Assembly: GCF_011058155.1 (NCBI RefSeq)
Contig: NZ_JAALFC010000005.1
Span: 99,241 to 163,240, forward strand
Origin: Litoribacterium kuwaitense
GTDB taxonomy: Bacteria; Bacillota; Bacilli; Bacillales; DSM-28697
Length of the DNA: 64,000 bases
Reading direction: 5' to 3'
Shown here: piece after piece, positions 46,270-56,140 of the stretch
How the letters are laid out: each line of letters starts with the position of its first letter
Numbering within the stretch: the first letter of the stretch is position 1
Made by a program: the position numbers and the translations under genes
Notes under the pieces: generated by a model
What the model was told of the DNA's origin: nothing
Database searches by the model: none
Seen by the model: only the letters and a program-made list of their open reading frames with translations

Positions 46270-47163
46270 TCACTCCTTCGTTTTTGAGAACCATTGCTTC
46301 CAAAATGGTTTGTTTTTAACAGGCCTTGCTGGCCTTAGTAACACGACTGTCGCATTGTCATTCGTGTTTCTTTCCTCTGCTTGACGGATCAGTCTGCGAC
46401 TCGCTTCCTGTAAGTCTTCATATACTTGGCTAAATCGCATCAGTTCTTCAATCTCGCTATCTGGAAATTGCGTATAAAAACCATCGCTGCATAAAAGAAA
46501 GATTTGGTGATCTTGAATATCGCCTTGCCGGTAGTAGGTTTGGCAGCCATATTCAATGCCTAGGCAGGCCAAGAGCACGTTTCGCTTCGGGTGCAGTCGT
46601 GCTTCTTCTTTTGACAAACGACCTTCCTTCATTTGCTTTGCTACCCACGAATGATCCTCTGTCATCTGCTGTACTTTAGGCTTTTTCTTGGAAAGGGGCA
46701 CCGTTGTATCTCCACGATCGATTTCATCAGATGGCCCAAAGCCGTCATTTGACAGGCGATAGATTCGACTATCCCCAATATGACGAACGATAAATTGGTC
46801 TTGATGTAAAAACAGAACTGATGCCGTACTCCCCGCCTTTAACCCCTCGGCACTCCAATCTAGCAATATTTCATTTAACTGTTGCAGTGTTTGGTCTAAG
46901 CTCCTGCTGATATGCTCGTATGGCTTATTGAGTTCCAATAAAGCAGGTGCTTCCTCCTGCGCCCAAGTATCCAACACTTGAACGACAAGTCGACTGGCAT
47001 CGTCTCCTGCACGATAACCGCCCATGCCGTCTGCAACAACGGCGAGTGTGTAGGGGGTATTCCCAGAACGGTGATACGTTTTAGCAAACCCATGGTCTTC
47101 GTTTATTTTTTTATTGGGTCCTTCTACGGACGTCACACCGACGTCCCACGCTTTGATTTTCAT
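46270..47163 (-). CDS. PP2C-family Ser/Thr phosphatase
   Basis: 297 residues. Metal and substrate motifs of the PPM family are all seen: NEDHG near 21, VVADGMGGYRAGDDAS near 45-60, GSTAS near 115, HIGDSRIYR near 130, LLCSDGFYTQ near 225 and NDNATVV near 270. No membrane span, so cytoplasmic. ATG 47163 overlaps the stop of the frame-corrected FHA gene (ATGA), which implies translational coupling. Substrates are probably proteins phosphorylated by the membrane kinase encoded at 40.7-43.0 kb. Confidence 0.93.
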   Translation of the reverse strand: MKIKAWDVGVTSVEGPNKKINEDHGFAKTYHRSGNTPYTLAVVADGMGGYRAGDDASRLVVQVLDTWAQEEAPALLELNKPYEHISRSLDQTLQQLNEILLDWSAEGLKAGSTASVLFLHQDQFIVRHIGDSRIYRLSNDGFGPSDEIDRGDTTVPLSKKKPKVQQMTEDHSWVAKQMKEGRLSKEEARLHPKRNVLLACLGIEYGCQTYYRQGDIQDHQIFLLCSDGFYTQFPDSEIEELMRFSQVYEDLQEASRRLIRQAEERNTNDNATVVLLRPARPVKNKPFWKQWFSKTKE

Positions 47164-48814
47164 TCACCTGCATCCTGTTCAAAAATATACTGGATCTTGG
47201 CAAAGCCGATGACATCTTTAGTGTGGAGACCATACATTTTGTAAGGCACCATTTTTCTCCATTTAAAAACGTGCCATTCAAAGAGCCAAGATCTTTGACA
47301 CCGTATTCGTTATCGACTCGAATGATTTCAAAGTGGGCTCTGGAGACGCCTTCTGTTTGTTCAACGATGTCCGCAGAATCCTCACTCCGCCCCACCACAA
47401 CGTTCGCCGCTTCGATAAGAATGTTGTCTTTCTGTCCATCTTTTTCCTTTGTCAAGTATGCTGGCGGTGCTTTCGTCTGTATCGCATCGCGGTTGTCGTC
47501 TCCGAGCAAGGTCGTCTGATCAGGCTTTTTCTGAAGAAGCGTTGTATGCTGATTGAGCGCTTCATAATGTTGGGCTTCTTTTCTTGCACCAACCGCCTGA
47601 AAGGAATCTTCTTGTTCATCGCTTTCTTCTTTTGCTGTAGTATCTCTAGACTCACTTTGGGCAGGACGATGCGTTTGTGGCGTTGGCGCTGGAGCAGCGT
47701 GCGTTTGTTTTTTTCTTGGCTGTGGCCGTGCTGTTTTTGACATCGGCTGTGGTGGCTGTTCAGACGCTTCCTTTTGTCCAGGAGATAACAAATCAGAAAT
47801 TGGCCGGCCCAGGCGCCACACTTTTGCATATATGCCCATCCCTGACAAAACAATCATGATGATGCCGAGGCTGATATAAAGCTGGCCTTCACTTGGGTTA
47901 TCAAGATACATTTTAAATGCTAAAGCACTGACAAAAAAAGCGATGACACCCATGACCGTTTTCTCTCGCTGTGTAAGCTTAGGTAACGGCTCGGCGGCTG
48001 CTTTTTTAACGTTTCCTTTCGACGCTTGTTTTGCCTGAGACGTTTTGTGTTGCCCTGCTTGAGGCCGGGGTGTTTTCGCAATCGGCGGCGGTGATTGAGG
48101 CGGCCGTTTGACTTTTGACATTTTTTTGACCGTCTTTGGCGGCTCAGGCTCTTCTTTAACTGCAGGCTCTTCCGCTTGTTGCACCTCTTCAAGATTGATC
48201 TGATTCTCTGATGTGGAATCCCGCTTTAACGGCTGTTCAACGAGCGCATGCAACGTTTCTTTTAGCTCTTTCATACTGAAGGCAGGCTCACTGAGCTGCT
48301 GCAAAATTTGCTGATACCCACTGCCGTGCATTTCTTGCACCCGTCCGACAAGCGTTGTCGCCAAAGTCTTTAATTTCTCATGCAAGGGCAGGGTCTCAGG
48401 CCGTTTTTTCATTGGCACATAGATGAGGTGAATATCAAATAGCTCTTTGCCGATAAAAATAAACTGCTCATCCAATATGTAGTTGTGTTCTTTTAACATG
48501 TACTCTTTACTCGCTTCAAGCGTTTTTACGATGAGAAGCAGGAATTGGAACATATCTTTCATCGTAATGGTCTGCTCTTTTAAATATGTATGGAGCGGCT
48601 GTTTCGATGTAATGTCGTACAAAAAACGCACAGTAAAGTCCATTTCCTCCACATGCATATGGGCAACGTAAGGAATTTGATTGGCGCGCAGCATGTTCAA
48701 TTCCACTTGGGCTAATTCATCACTATGGATCGGTGCTTCATCCTTCGTCAATACGAGATAATGACCATTTTCATCAATGACATCATATTGATACCCTTCA
48801 ACGTGTACTTTCAT
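47160..48814 (-). pseudogene. FHA-domain membrane protein of the Tad locus, one-base frameshift near the 3' end
   Basis: N-terminal domain of about 200 residues with the DUF6382 pattern, a Pro/Lys-rich linker, two hydrophobic spans (about 287-303 and 315-335), a second linker, then a C-terminal FHA domain (about 450-551) with GRSEDSADI, SRAHFEI and GSLNGTFLNG; the Arg, Ser and Asn of phosphothreonine binding are present. After NGEK the frame shifts; adding one A at the five-T run 47252-47256 gives MVPYKMYGLHTKDVIGFAKI and a stop overlapping the PP2C start as ATGA. Start ATG 48814 follows GAGGAGG. As given, the tail reads out of frame to 47111. Confidence 0.85.
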
Positions 48815-48827
48815 AAATTGCCTCCTC

Positions 48828-49328
48828 TCAAAAAGCAATATATCCTAAAGCAAAAGTCAAAACGGCAGCAGGTGCGACAGCGTACATAAAGGGAAAACGA
48901 ACTTGGGTTCTTCCGCTCGCTGTCTCACGTTCGACGATGCCGGGTACTTTCGTTTGGATACTTGACCATTGTCCTTTTCCAGCCCACCTCAACAACATGA
49001 CAAGAAGTCCAATGAGTCCTGATAAAATAACGGCATAGATTAATAGAGTGAGGACGAAGCTTGCCCCACCAATTGTTCCTACAGCGGCAAACAGTTTTAC
49101 ATCCCCCGCTCCTAATGCTTTAAATACATATAGAAAAAGCGTCGGTAGCAGACCAGCGATAAAACCAATCACTGCAAAAGTGAGTCCATCCACCCCATAC
49201 AAACCGTGATAGAGCAAACCGACGATCAACCCGACAACCACTAAAGCATTGGGAATTTTGGAAGAGCGAATATCGGTATAGAAGGCGATGATTAACAATA
49301 GAATGATGCCTATTTCATACATTTCCAC
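48828..49328 (-). CDS. Prepilin peptidase, A24 family (TadV/CpaA)
   Basis: 166 residues with five to six spans. Aspartyl protease motifs are TDIRSSKIPN near residues 19-28 and GAGDVK near 75-80, both with their Asp. This short form lacks the methylase domain of PilD and is the type found in Tad loci. It should cleave the Flp pilin and the pseudopilins of this operon. GTG 49328 follows GGAGGGC by 7 bases. It lies 12 bases after the TadE-like gene and 13 bases before the FHA gene. Confidence 0.92.
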   Translation of the reverse strand: MEMYEIGIILLLIIAFYTDIRSSKIPNALVVVGLIVGLLYHGLYGVDGLTFAVIGFIAGLLPTLFLYVFKALGAGDVKLFAAVGTIGGASFVLTLLIYAVILSGLIGLLVMLLRWAGKGQWSSIQTKVPGIVERETASGRTQVRFPFMYAVAPAAVLTFALGYIAF

Positions 49329-49340
49329 GTGATGCCCTCC

Positions 49341-49925
49341 TTAAGCGCCAGTCCATACTCGTTCAAAGCCTTTTTTTCTTAATAAAATGTTTTCTTCTAC
49401 AAAAGGAAGAGGCAAAGGAAGTTCATACGTCACCTCAATCGAGAGATACGAATCGGCGCCGCCATTCAGCCCTGGGACATCAACCTTTACTTCCTTGATG
49501 CCTTCAAACGGCATCACACCATCGTCAAGATAATGCTTCACGAGTGCTTTTGCAGGGCCCTCTGCACCACTTTCGACGAAGCTTTGAAAATCAAAGCCAG
49601 CGACGACGTCGCTGAGCGCCTTTTTCCCCATGTCCGTCATCATAGCATTCACGTCGAACTGATTCGTTTCCGGATTATAATAGTCTTCAATGTTTTGCAG
49701 TTCACCACTAATCGCTCCACTCGCTCCACCGGCGATTTTTTGGACTGGATAAATATGAGTGGCCACCTGCTTTGTCCCTTCAGACACTGCATGCTGAAGT
49801 GCAGCCTCAGCCGCTGCAATTTTGATGATACCAACGAGAAACAGTAAAAACATCAGGAATAAAGGAACGACAATCGACGCTTCAAGCGAAATGCTCCCTT
49901 CTTTATTGGACAAAAACCGTCTCAT
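49341..49925 (-). CDS. TadE-like pseudopilin, second copy
   Basis: 194 residues. A short basic leader (MRRFLSNKEG) precedes SISLEASIVVPLFLMFLLFL, the G|SxxLE-type prepilin site with Glu at +5 and a hydrophobic helix. The remainder is outside, with a helical stretch and a C-terminal beta part. TadE-like proteins assemble as minor pilins of Tad machines. ATG 49925 lies behind GGAGGGGATGG, 12 bases after the DUF5702 gene. Confidence 0.85.
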   Translation of the reverse strand: MRRFLSNKEGSISLEASIVVPLFLMFLLFLVGIIKIAAAEAALQHAVSEGTKQVATHIYPVQKIAGGASGAISGELQNIEDYYNPETNQFDVNAMMTDMGKKALSDVVAGFDFQSFVESGAEGPAKALVKHYLDDGVMPFEGIKEVKVDVPGLNGGADSYLSIEVTYELPLPLPFVEENILLRKKGFERVWTGA

Positions 49926-49937
49926 GCCATCCCCTCC

Positions 49938-52124
49938 TTAATACGAAAAGACTGCTTCTTTCTTTATCGTTAACTCGTCATCATTGACTTTCCCTGGCAA
50001 GACACCGGCTGTATTCAAAAGCTGAGCGACACCTGGCAGGAACCAAAGCTTTACGCTAACTTCAGCCTCGCCTGTAATGTACGTCGGCCGTTGCGTTAAA
50101 TCCGACGATGTCTTGTCGTCAAGCATCGCTTTGATCCGGTTTAGCTTCTCCTCCTTATTCATCGTTAAGAGTAAGAATAAGCGGAGGTAGTCGTTGTAGT
50201 TAAAGAATATCCCTTTAGTTAATTCATTAGAGATTAAAGGAACAGAATTCCTCTCAACAGCATCAACACTGGTTAAGGCATTTACATCACCTATAGCCTT
50301 TTCTAAAGCATAACTAATTGCAATAATAGCAACCACGACCGGATGGCTACCAGCGCGTACTGATTTTTGGTTAAAAGCATCAATCAACCGCAACGCAAAG
50401 CGGATTAAAAACAAGTCGCGGATCATCGCGGCGTAATTGGCTCCTGAGACGTGGTGACCGTAGATGATGTATTCGATCTCTTTGTTTTCCAGCAAATAAC
50501 TGTTTGGATCTTTTATGTCATAGGGAGCTGTACTGACAAAACGGGTCATGATATATTCGTTCACATACAGCTCGTCGCGGGCGGAAGTCAGCAATTGTGA
50601 CAGCTTATTGATGATAGTATCCATGAAGTCCATCATCTCACCTGCTTTTTTAAGGCTTCCGTCTACCTCTACATCTTCTTCGACGGCGTTGTTGTATGCC
50701 CCATACTTTTGCATGGCTTGTAGGAGGCTTTCGTAGGCTCCGGCATCCGCTACGGCAGATTCGGCAAGCTGCATCGCTTTTTCTAGCTCCTTGTTTGCGT
50801 TGTCAGCATTTTGATCGGCTTCTTCTTGAGCCTTGTCTTCATCTCCGCCGCGTTTACGCCAATCCCCTTGAATGTAATCATGGGCATCTTCAATGTTTTC
50901 GTATTGCCCAGTTGCTGTTTGTGACAGTTGATCGCTCTTGAGATTCGATTGGCCGGCATTTTCAAGCTTCTCTATGCTTGTAAAATGCTTTTTGTATGCG
51001 CTCAAGTCCGTGTTCAAGGTGTCTGATTTTTCGATGGCAGCGTCAATCTTTTCCTCGAGTGTCGACAGTTCATCGGTGTAGAGAACGTCTTCGATGTTTT
51101 GCCCTTCAATTTCCTGTTCCGCGTCATTCAATTGATCACTCGGCGCATTTTCGCCCCGGTGGTCGCGCACATTTTCGTACGCAGCCGCATTTTCATTTTT
51201 ATGCTCGTTAATCGTCGTTTCGATTTTCTGATTGAGTTCTACCGTTTCACCAGCCAAGGTTTTGATCTCTGCCAACAACTGACGAATGTCTTCCTGCCGC
51301 GATGATAAATCGTTGACGAGGTTCTTACTCGAGCGGTAATACTTTTCGGCTTCTTTTTTACCGTCTTTTTCTTCATCGCCGCTTTCCTCGCCGCCTTCTC
51401 CACTTTCTTCTTCCTTCTCTTCCTCAGCTTTAAGGGCGTCTTTAAATTCGTCGTAGTACTCCGGGATTCCAGGAAGGGTTTTAATATTTGTGAATGTATT
51501 CCCTGAACCGTCTGTCATCCCTGTGTTCTGTGCAGCGGCTAGATCTTTTGCTTCTTTTAATTTGTCTTGTATCTCTTGCAGTTTATTTTCCCGGTCGTCA
51601 TAGTCGTCCGCAATCTTTTCAGAGATATCGATAAAGTTCGAAGCATCCTCAGCTGCGTCTGCGACAATCGTAAATTTATCGATAATCGACAAGGTAAACT
51701 CGATCGGCGCACGGTATTTCATTTCTTCTAAAATTTGCCTTTCAAAAATATCATTATTCGCAAGTTCGCGATTGTCTCCAAGGTCAACGGTGGCCCTGTC
51801 CAACTTAGGAGACACGAGTTTAAATATTCCGTCGCCTGCAACGGTTTCACCGAGATTTTCTTGAACGACTTTTTCGAAGATTGCTTGTGCCGATTCGTCC
51901 CCTTCTTGATAACTGTACATCCCAAAGCCTTGCAAGCCGCCATCATATGAAGAGGCGACGGAACGAACGCCTGTTTTGACAGCATTTTCAGCGACTTGGT
52001 CCGCGACCATAATGCGCGCGTAATCGATCAACACCGCGTGAAACACGAACACAATCAGGATGATCACCAGCAGGAAAATGGTGACCGACCCACGTTCACG
52101 ATCATGAGAAGGATGTCGAAACAT
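49938..52124 (-). CDS. Large TadG/DUF5702-like pseudopilin
   Basis: 728 residues. The start RERGSVTIFLLVIILIVFVF is a prepilin-like helix after a Gly-Ser site, but without the Glu at +5 of the other pilins. Then comes a long helical, acidic and probably coiled-coil region (about 150-480) with a Glu/Lys/Gly stretch near 240, and a C-terminal globular part with hydrophobic helices. Large proteins of this kind take the position of TadG in Bacillota Tad loci. ATG 52124 follows AAGGAGG. It may form a tip or a cell-surface assembly. Confidence 0.8.
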   Translation of the reverse strand: MFRHPSHDRERGSVTIFLLVIILIVFVFHAVLIDYARIMVADQVAENAVKTGVRSVASSYDGGLQGFGMYSYQEGDESAQAIFEKVVQENLGETVAGDGIFKLVSPKLDRATVDLGDNRELANNDIFERQILEEMKYRAPIEFTLSIIDKFTIVADAAEDASNFIDISEKIADDYDDRENKLQEIQDKLKEAKDLAAAQNTGMTDGSGNTFTNIKTLPGIPEYYDEFKDALKAEEEKEEESGEGGEESGDEEKDGKKEAEKYYRSSKNLVNDLSSRQEDIRQLLAEIKTLAGETVELNQKIETTINEHKNENAAAYENVRDHRGENAPSDQLNDAEQEIEGQNIEDVLYTDELSTLEEKIDAAIEKSDTLNTDLSAYKKHFTSIEKLENAGQSNLKSDQLSQTATGQYENIEDAHDYIQGDWRKRGGDEDKAQEEADQNADNANKELEKAMQLAESAVADAGAYESLLQAMQKYGAYNNAVEEDVEVDGSLKKAGEMMDFMDTIINKLSQLLTSARDELYVNEYIMTRFVSTAPYDIKDPNSYLLENKEIEYIIYGHHVSGANYAAMIRDLFLIRFALRLIDAFNQKSVRAGSHPVVVAIIAISYALEKAIGDVNALTSVDAVERNSVPLISNELTKGIFFNYNDYLRLFLLLTMNKEEKLNRIKAMLDDKTSSDLTQRPTYITGEAEVSVKLWFLPGVAQLLNTAGVLPGKVNDDELTIKKEAVFSY

Positions 52125-52158
52125 TGAGCCACCTCCTTGCTGGCTTTTTACATTTTCT

Positions 52159-52833
52159 TCATTTACGCTTCATAAGGCTTTTCGCTCGTTCAAGTGATAT
52201 GTTGCTGTTTTGGCTGATGTGCGAAGCAATCCGCTGAGCGTACGTCGCCATTAAATCAGACGTGCGCATAAATTCCACCGGATCGGTAATTGTGGCGCTC
52301 GCCTCTGCCTGTAAATTGCCATCTAGCAAGTTCCCTAGAAGCTCAGGCATCCGTAACGTTTTTTCCAGCTTAACCGTCACCTTTTTCTCATAGAGGTGGT
52401 TGCTGTATTCGACCGTTCCCGTCGTACCGTCACGAAAAACAGTTGTTGCGTGCTTCCCGAGTTTTTGTTCGATGAGTCCGCCACCTGATTGGCCAATTTG
52501 AATGGACGTTTGTGCGCCCCCGTCTCCAAAGGCATCAAACAACAGTTCGAGCACTTGGTCGCTCGTCAGCCGCCAATATAAGCCGTCCCGCTCACCGATA
52601 TCAAAAGCGCCAGTCTCCGGATGCTTATTGCTGTTGTCCCACACGTACGCGACACGCTCAGCAGCCACCGAGGCGCGCTGATACAAGACGACGCGTTCGT
52701 ATACATAGAGTGACAGAATCAGCATCGCGATGACTGAAAGAAAAATAATCGGGAAGACGAGCGAGGCTTCAAGCGTAAAACTCCCTTTTTCGTCTTTGAG
52801 AAATGACTTATTTTTGTGCAGTTCATAGCGCAT
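52159..52833 (-). CDS. TadE-like pseudopilin, first copy
   Basis: About 224 residues. DEKGSFTLEASLVFPIIFLS is a prepilin site and helix (G|SFTLE, Glu at +5), nearly the same as in the second copy. The exported part contains YERVVLYQRASVAAERVAYVWDN and a beta-rich C-terminus. Three ATGs lie close together (52842, 52839, 52833); the third is 9 bases from AAGGA and is taken as start. It lies 25 bases after the Flp pilin gene. Confidence 0.85.
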   Translation of the reverse strand: MRYELHKNKSFLKDEKGSFTLEASLVFPIIFLSVIAMLILSLYVYERVVLYQRASVAAERVAYVWDNSNKHPETGAFDIGERDGLYWRLTSDQVLELLFDAFGDGGAQTSIQIGQSGGGLIEQKLGKHATTVFRDGTTGTVEYSNHLYEKKVTVKLEKTLRMPELLGNLLDGNLQAEASATITDPVEFMRTSDLMATYAQRIASHISQNSNISLERAKSLMKRK

Positions 52834-52858
52834 CGTCATCATTCCTTAGTCAGATTGA

Positions 52859-53056
52859 TTACTCTCCTCCCCCATCAATGATCTCATCAATTTGATTGCT
52901 ATTTGAATTCATAATGTCTTTTACCCAAGTTTCAATATTATTTTTAAAGAGGATCGCTACCGCGATCAACACCGCAATAATCAACAAAATTTCTAACGTC
53001 CCGAGCCCTTCTTCGTCATTCCAAAACGCTTTACATTGCTCCCAGAACAAGTTCAT
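52859..53056 (-). CDS. Flp-type pilin (type IVb)
   Basis: 65 residues. EEGLGTLEILLIIAVLIAVAILFKNN contains a Gly followed by LGTLE, i.e. cleavage after Gly with Glu at +5, and a hydrophobic helix that would form the fibre core; the mature subunit is only about 48 residues, typical of Flp. This is most likely the major pilin. ATG 53056 follows GGAGG by 7 bases. Downstream of tadC and upstream of the pseudopilins. Confidence 0.92.
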   Translation of the reverse strand: MNLFWEQCKAFWNDEEGLGTLEILLIIAVLIAVAILFKNNIETWVKDIMNSNSNQIDEIIDGGGE

Positions 53057-53075
53057 CTAAATTCCTCCTTAAAAT

Positions 53076-53939
53076 TCACATCATTTGCAAGGCGGGATAG
53101 GCGACGACGACTAAAATGGCCACAAAGATAAAAATCATTGGGAAAACAAGCTTAGACGAGGCTTGCTCGCCTCTCGTACGCGCGATCGCCTTCCGCTTTT
53201 CCCACAGCTCGCGTGACAGCTCGCGCAAGGCAACGACAAATTCACTGCCTCCGCGACGATAGTTGAGAAGCACGGTCGTCGTGAACACCGACACCTCTTG
53301 AATCGCACAGTTTTTACTAAATTGCTCGAGCGCCTGGTTAAAAGGCTCGTTGTTGCGCAGACGGGTCACTGTATCGTGTAATTCCTTATACAGCGCATTG
53401 TCTTTATTCTGGTTACGGTCAATACAATGAATCATCGCTTTTTGCACGGTTTCCCCGGCATTGACGAGAAGCGTCAGCTTATTGACAAACTCCGGCAGTG
53501 CTAGCACGATTTCCTCTTCCCTTTTTTTAATACGGTCACTAATCCGCCGAATCATTAGCGGTGGTACGATGACGGCCATGAAGAATCCGAGGAAGAAAAG
53601 GGCATTGTCACCCTCGTTCACAGCGGCCAACAATGTGAAAATGAAGAGCACTGCCAACGAAAAGGACAACAGCTGCGCAAGCGTCATTCGTGTATAATCA
53701 AGCGCTGTCCGATTGCCATACAACCGAATAATTTTTTGGTGGAGCTGCGTAATTTGATGAGGAAAACGCTCCATGACTTTCATTTTTTCAATGATGAATA
53801 ACGAAATCGGCGCTAAAAATACGAGTTGAAACTCTTTTTCATATTGCTTAACAAATGGACCAAACGCTTTTTTTGCCTTTCCTTGACATAAGAGAAAAAA
53901 TAACAGCATGATCAGTACGATCCCTAAATAGATATACAT
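53076..53939 (-). CDS. TadC-like inner membrane platform protein
   Basis: 287 residues of the type II secretion F (T2SF) family: a short N-terminal span, a cytoplasmic segment, a span pair near 85-125, the F domain (about 140-260) with VQKAMIHCIDRNQNKDNALY and RRGGSEFVVALRELSRELWEKR, and C-terminal span. It works with TadB as the platform for pilin assembly. Start ATG 53939 lies 4 bases after the tadB stop. AAGGTG precedes it. Confidence 0.92.
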   Translation of the reverse strand: MYIYLGIVLIMLLFFLLCQGKAKKAFGPFVKQYEKEFQLVFLAPISLFIIEKMKVMERFPHQITQLHQKIIRLYGNRTALDYTRMTLAQLLSFSLAVLFIFTLLAAVNEGDNALFFLGFFMAVIVPPLMIRRISDRIKKREEEIVLALPEFVNKLTLLVNAGETVQKAMIHCIDRNQNKDNALYKELHDTVTRLRNNEPFNQALEQFSKNCAIQEVSVFTTTVLLNYRRGGSEFVVALRELSRELWEKRKAIARTRGEQASSKLVFPMIFIFVAILVVVAYPALQMM

Positions 53940-53943
53940 ATGT

Positions 53944-54879
53944 TTACACCTTAATATTCATGATTTTCTGTGAGAGCCAAAAACTGAAGATCAAGACTCC
54001 GATCGCTAACGTCATCACAAAAGGACCGGTGCCAGGAAATTGGTATAAAGGTGCCATGTAGTCAGGTGAGCTTAAGGCCAAAGCCGAAATCATGACGAAG
54101 GGCGCAATATTTAAGATGCGTGACTCCAAACGTTTTTGCGACACGACGACAGAGATCTCTTGCTGAATATCGAGCTTGTCACCGATAATGGTCGATGTTC
54201 GCCGTACCACCTCGACGAGATCGCCGCCATTGCGCTTACACGTCGAAATGACATCGGAAAAATTTTGAATATCCTCTATATCCGAGCGGACCGCAAAGTT
54301 TTCAACCGCACGCTCGATCGGCTCTCCGTTTTCGACCTTCCGATTGATGAGCTCAAACTCCTGAATAATGTACGTGCGCTCATCCGGATAAAGCAGCTTC
54401 AAATCAAGGGCGACTTCGCGGAAGGCATTTTCTAATGATTTACCCGCAGCTAATGACGACGACAATGAATACAGCGCCTGCTTAAATTGCAAGCTTAGTT
54501 CATTCTTTCGTTGCTCAATCAATTGCCGGATACGAAACCGTGGTGCGAAGAGCGCGAATAAGGATAACAGAAGCGACACAATGATATTCTGATAGAACAC
54601 AATGCCGATTAATAAGAGAACCGCTGCGACGGCGAGGACCGCTGTGAGCCATTCAACTCTTGAAAGCTGATAATCGCCGTAATATGTTTCATACTGGGCA
54701 AATACCCCACTGCTTGCCGGCGGTTTTGCTTTCGCACCTTTATCCTTTTTCTTCCGTTTATTTTTGTCCTGTTCGTTATCGTTCTCTTTCACCGCCTTAT
54801 TCTTTCCCCGGCGGTCTGAGAGGAGGAATAAGAGCATTAACACAACGCCTACTGCTAGAGCGATCCAAATGAGTTCCAT
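53944..54879 (-). CDS. TadB-like inner membrane platform protein
   Basis: 311 residues, T2SF family. The N-terminal span is followed by a Lys-rich linker, two spans near 80-120, then the F domain (about 150-270) with LAAGKSLENAFREVALDLK and CKRNGGDLVEVVRRTS, the typical GDL segment, and C-terminal spans. ATG 54879 follows AAAGGAGGG; 13 bases separate it from tadA. With TadC it forms the platform of the pilus machine. Confidence 0.92.
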   Translation of the reverse strand: MELIWIALAVGVVLMLLFLLSDRRGKNKAVKENDNEQDKNKRKKKDKGAKAKPPASSGVFAQYETYYGDYQLSRVEWLTAVLAVAAVLLLIGIVFYQNIIVSLLLSLFALFAPRFRIRQLIEQRKNELSLQFKQALYSLSSSLAAGKSLENAFREVALDLKLLYPDERTYIIQEFELINRKVENGEPIERAVENFAVRSDIEDIQNFSDVISTCKRNGGDLVEVVRRTSTIIGDKLDIQQEISVVVSQKRLESRILNIAPFVMISALALSSPDYMAPLYQFPGTGPFVMTLAIGVLIFSFWLSQKIMNIKV

Positions 54880-54892
54880 CGCGATCCCTCCT

Positions 54893-56140
54893 TTACGATA
54901 TCATCGTAGTGATATCTGGAACCTCTAACCCAGCAGCCTTTAAGCGGAAGGTTTGCTCGAGGGCGTGACCAGTCGGTTGGAGACTGCCGATGATTACTCC
55001 TTCATCGGTTTCACGCTCTTCGACAAATTCAAAGAGCGGTCTGAGCACATAGTCACCGTTTTCCACGCCAATCATTTCGCTAATTGAGACGACCTTTCGC
55101 GACTTGTCTCGTAAGCGTGTGAGGTGAACCATAATATTAATGGCTGAAGCAATTTGCTGACGAATCACTTCAACTGGCAGCTGTGCCGCCGACAACACCA
55201 TCGTTTCAAGCCGGCTGAGCATATCACGCGTTGAGTTGGCGTGTCCTGTCGACAACGATCCGTCATGACCTGTATTCATTGCCTGTAACATATCCAACGC
55301 TTCTGCGCCACGTACCTCGCCGACAATGATCCGGTTAGGGCGCATCCTGAGCGACGTACGAATTAAATCACGAATCGTCACTTCCCCTTTGCCCTCCGTA
55401 TTGGCATTGCGCGTCTCTAAAGCGACAAGATTGGGAACGTTGCGAATTTGCAGTTCAGCAGAATCTTCAATCGTAATGATCCGCTCATCTTTAGGAATAA
55501 AATTGGATAATACATTCAAAAATGTCGTTTTCCCTGACCCAGTACCGCCAGACACGAAAACATTGTATTTGGCTTTAACGAGGCTTTCGAGAAATGAGGC
55601 GACTGGTGCTGTAATCGCCTTCCACTTAATCAGATCGTCAACACTAATCGGCTTCTCAGGAAATTTCCGAATGGTCATCGTCGGGCCTCTCAAGGCGATC
55701 GGTGGCAAAACGACATTGACCCGCGAGCCGTCCTCTAAACGAGCATCGACAATCGGTGATGATTCATTGACAATCCGATTGACCCGAGACACAATGCTTT
55801 GAATAATATCTTCAAGCTTTGCGCGTGAAGGGAATTGGATGTCCGTCCGAATCACTTCGCCGGCCCGCTCGATAAACACTTCGTCATGGCTATTCACCAT
55901 AATCTCAGTGACTGTCTTATCATCTAATAGAGGCTGCAACGCGTCTAAACCTCGAAACGATGAAAACACCGCATCGATGAGCTGTTGTTTTTCTGAAGCT
56001 GTTAACCGCTTTTCTTTTGAATAGGCAAAAATAATTTCTTCAATTTTTGCCTCAAGCTCTTCATCCGATGTCGAGGCAGATAAATCGAGCTCATCCATCA
56101 CTTCATTTTTCAATTCTTTAATTAACGCTAAATCGTTCAT
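54893..56140 (-). CDS. TadA/CpaF secretion ATPase
   Basis: 415 residues. GspE/PilB-type hexameric ATPase of Tad systems: N-terminal helical domain, then FVSGGTGSGKTTFLN near 175-189 (Walker A), TIEDSAELQI (Asp box), RIIVGEVRGAEALDML (Walker B) and the histidine box TGHDGSLSTGHAN. It powers pilin assembly or secretion. ATG 56140 overlaps the TadZ stop (ATGA) and follows GGTGGAG; the upward extension to 56257 lies inside tadZ. Confidence 0.95.
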   Translation of the reverse strand: MNDLALIKELKNEVMDELDLSASTSDEELEAKIEEIIFAYSKEKRLTASEKQQLIDAVFSSFRGLDALQPLLDDKTVTEIMVNSHDEVFIERAGEVIRTDIQFPSRAKLEDIIQSIVSRVNRIVNESSPIVDARLEDGSRVNVVLPPIALRGPTMTIRKFPEKPISVDDLIKWKAITAPVASFLESLVKAKYNVFVSGGTGSGKTTFLNVLSNFIPKDERIITIEDSAELQIRNVPNLVALETRNANTEGKGEVTIRDLIRTSLRMRPNRIIVGEVRGAEALDMLQAMNTGHDGSLSTGHANSTRDMLSRLETMVLSAAQLPVEVIRQQIASAINIMVHLTRLRDKSRKVVSISEMIGVENGDYVLRPLFEFVEERETDEGVIIGSLQPTGHALEQTFRLKAAGLEVPDITTMIS

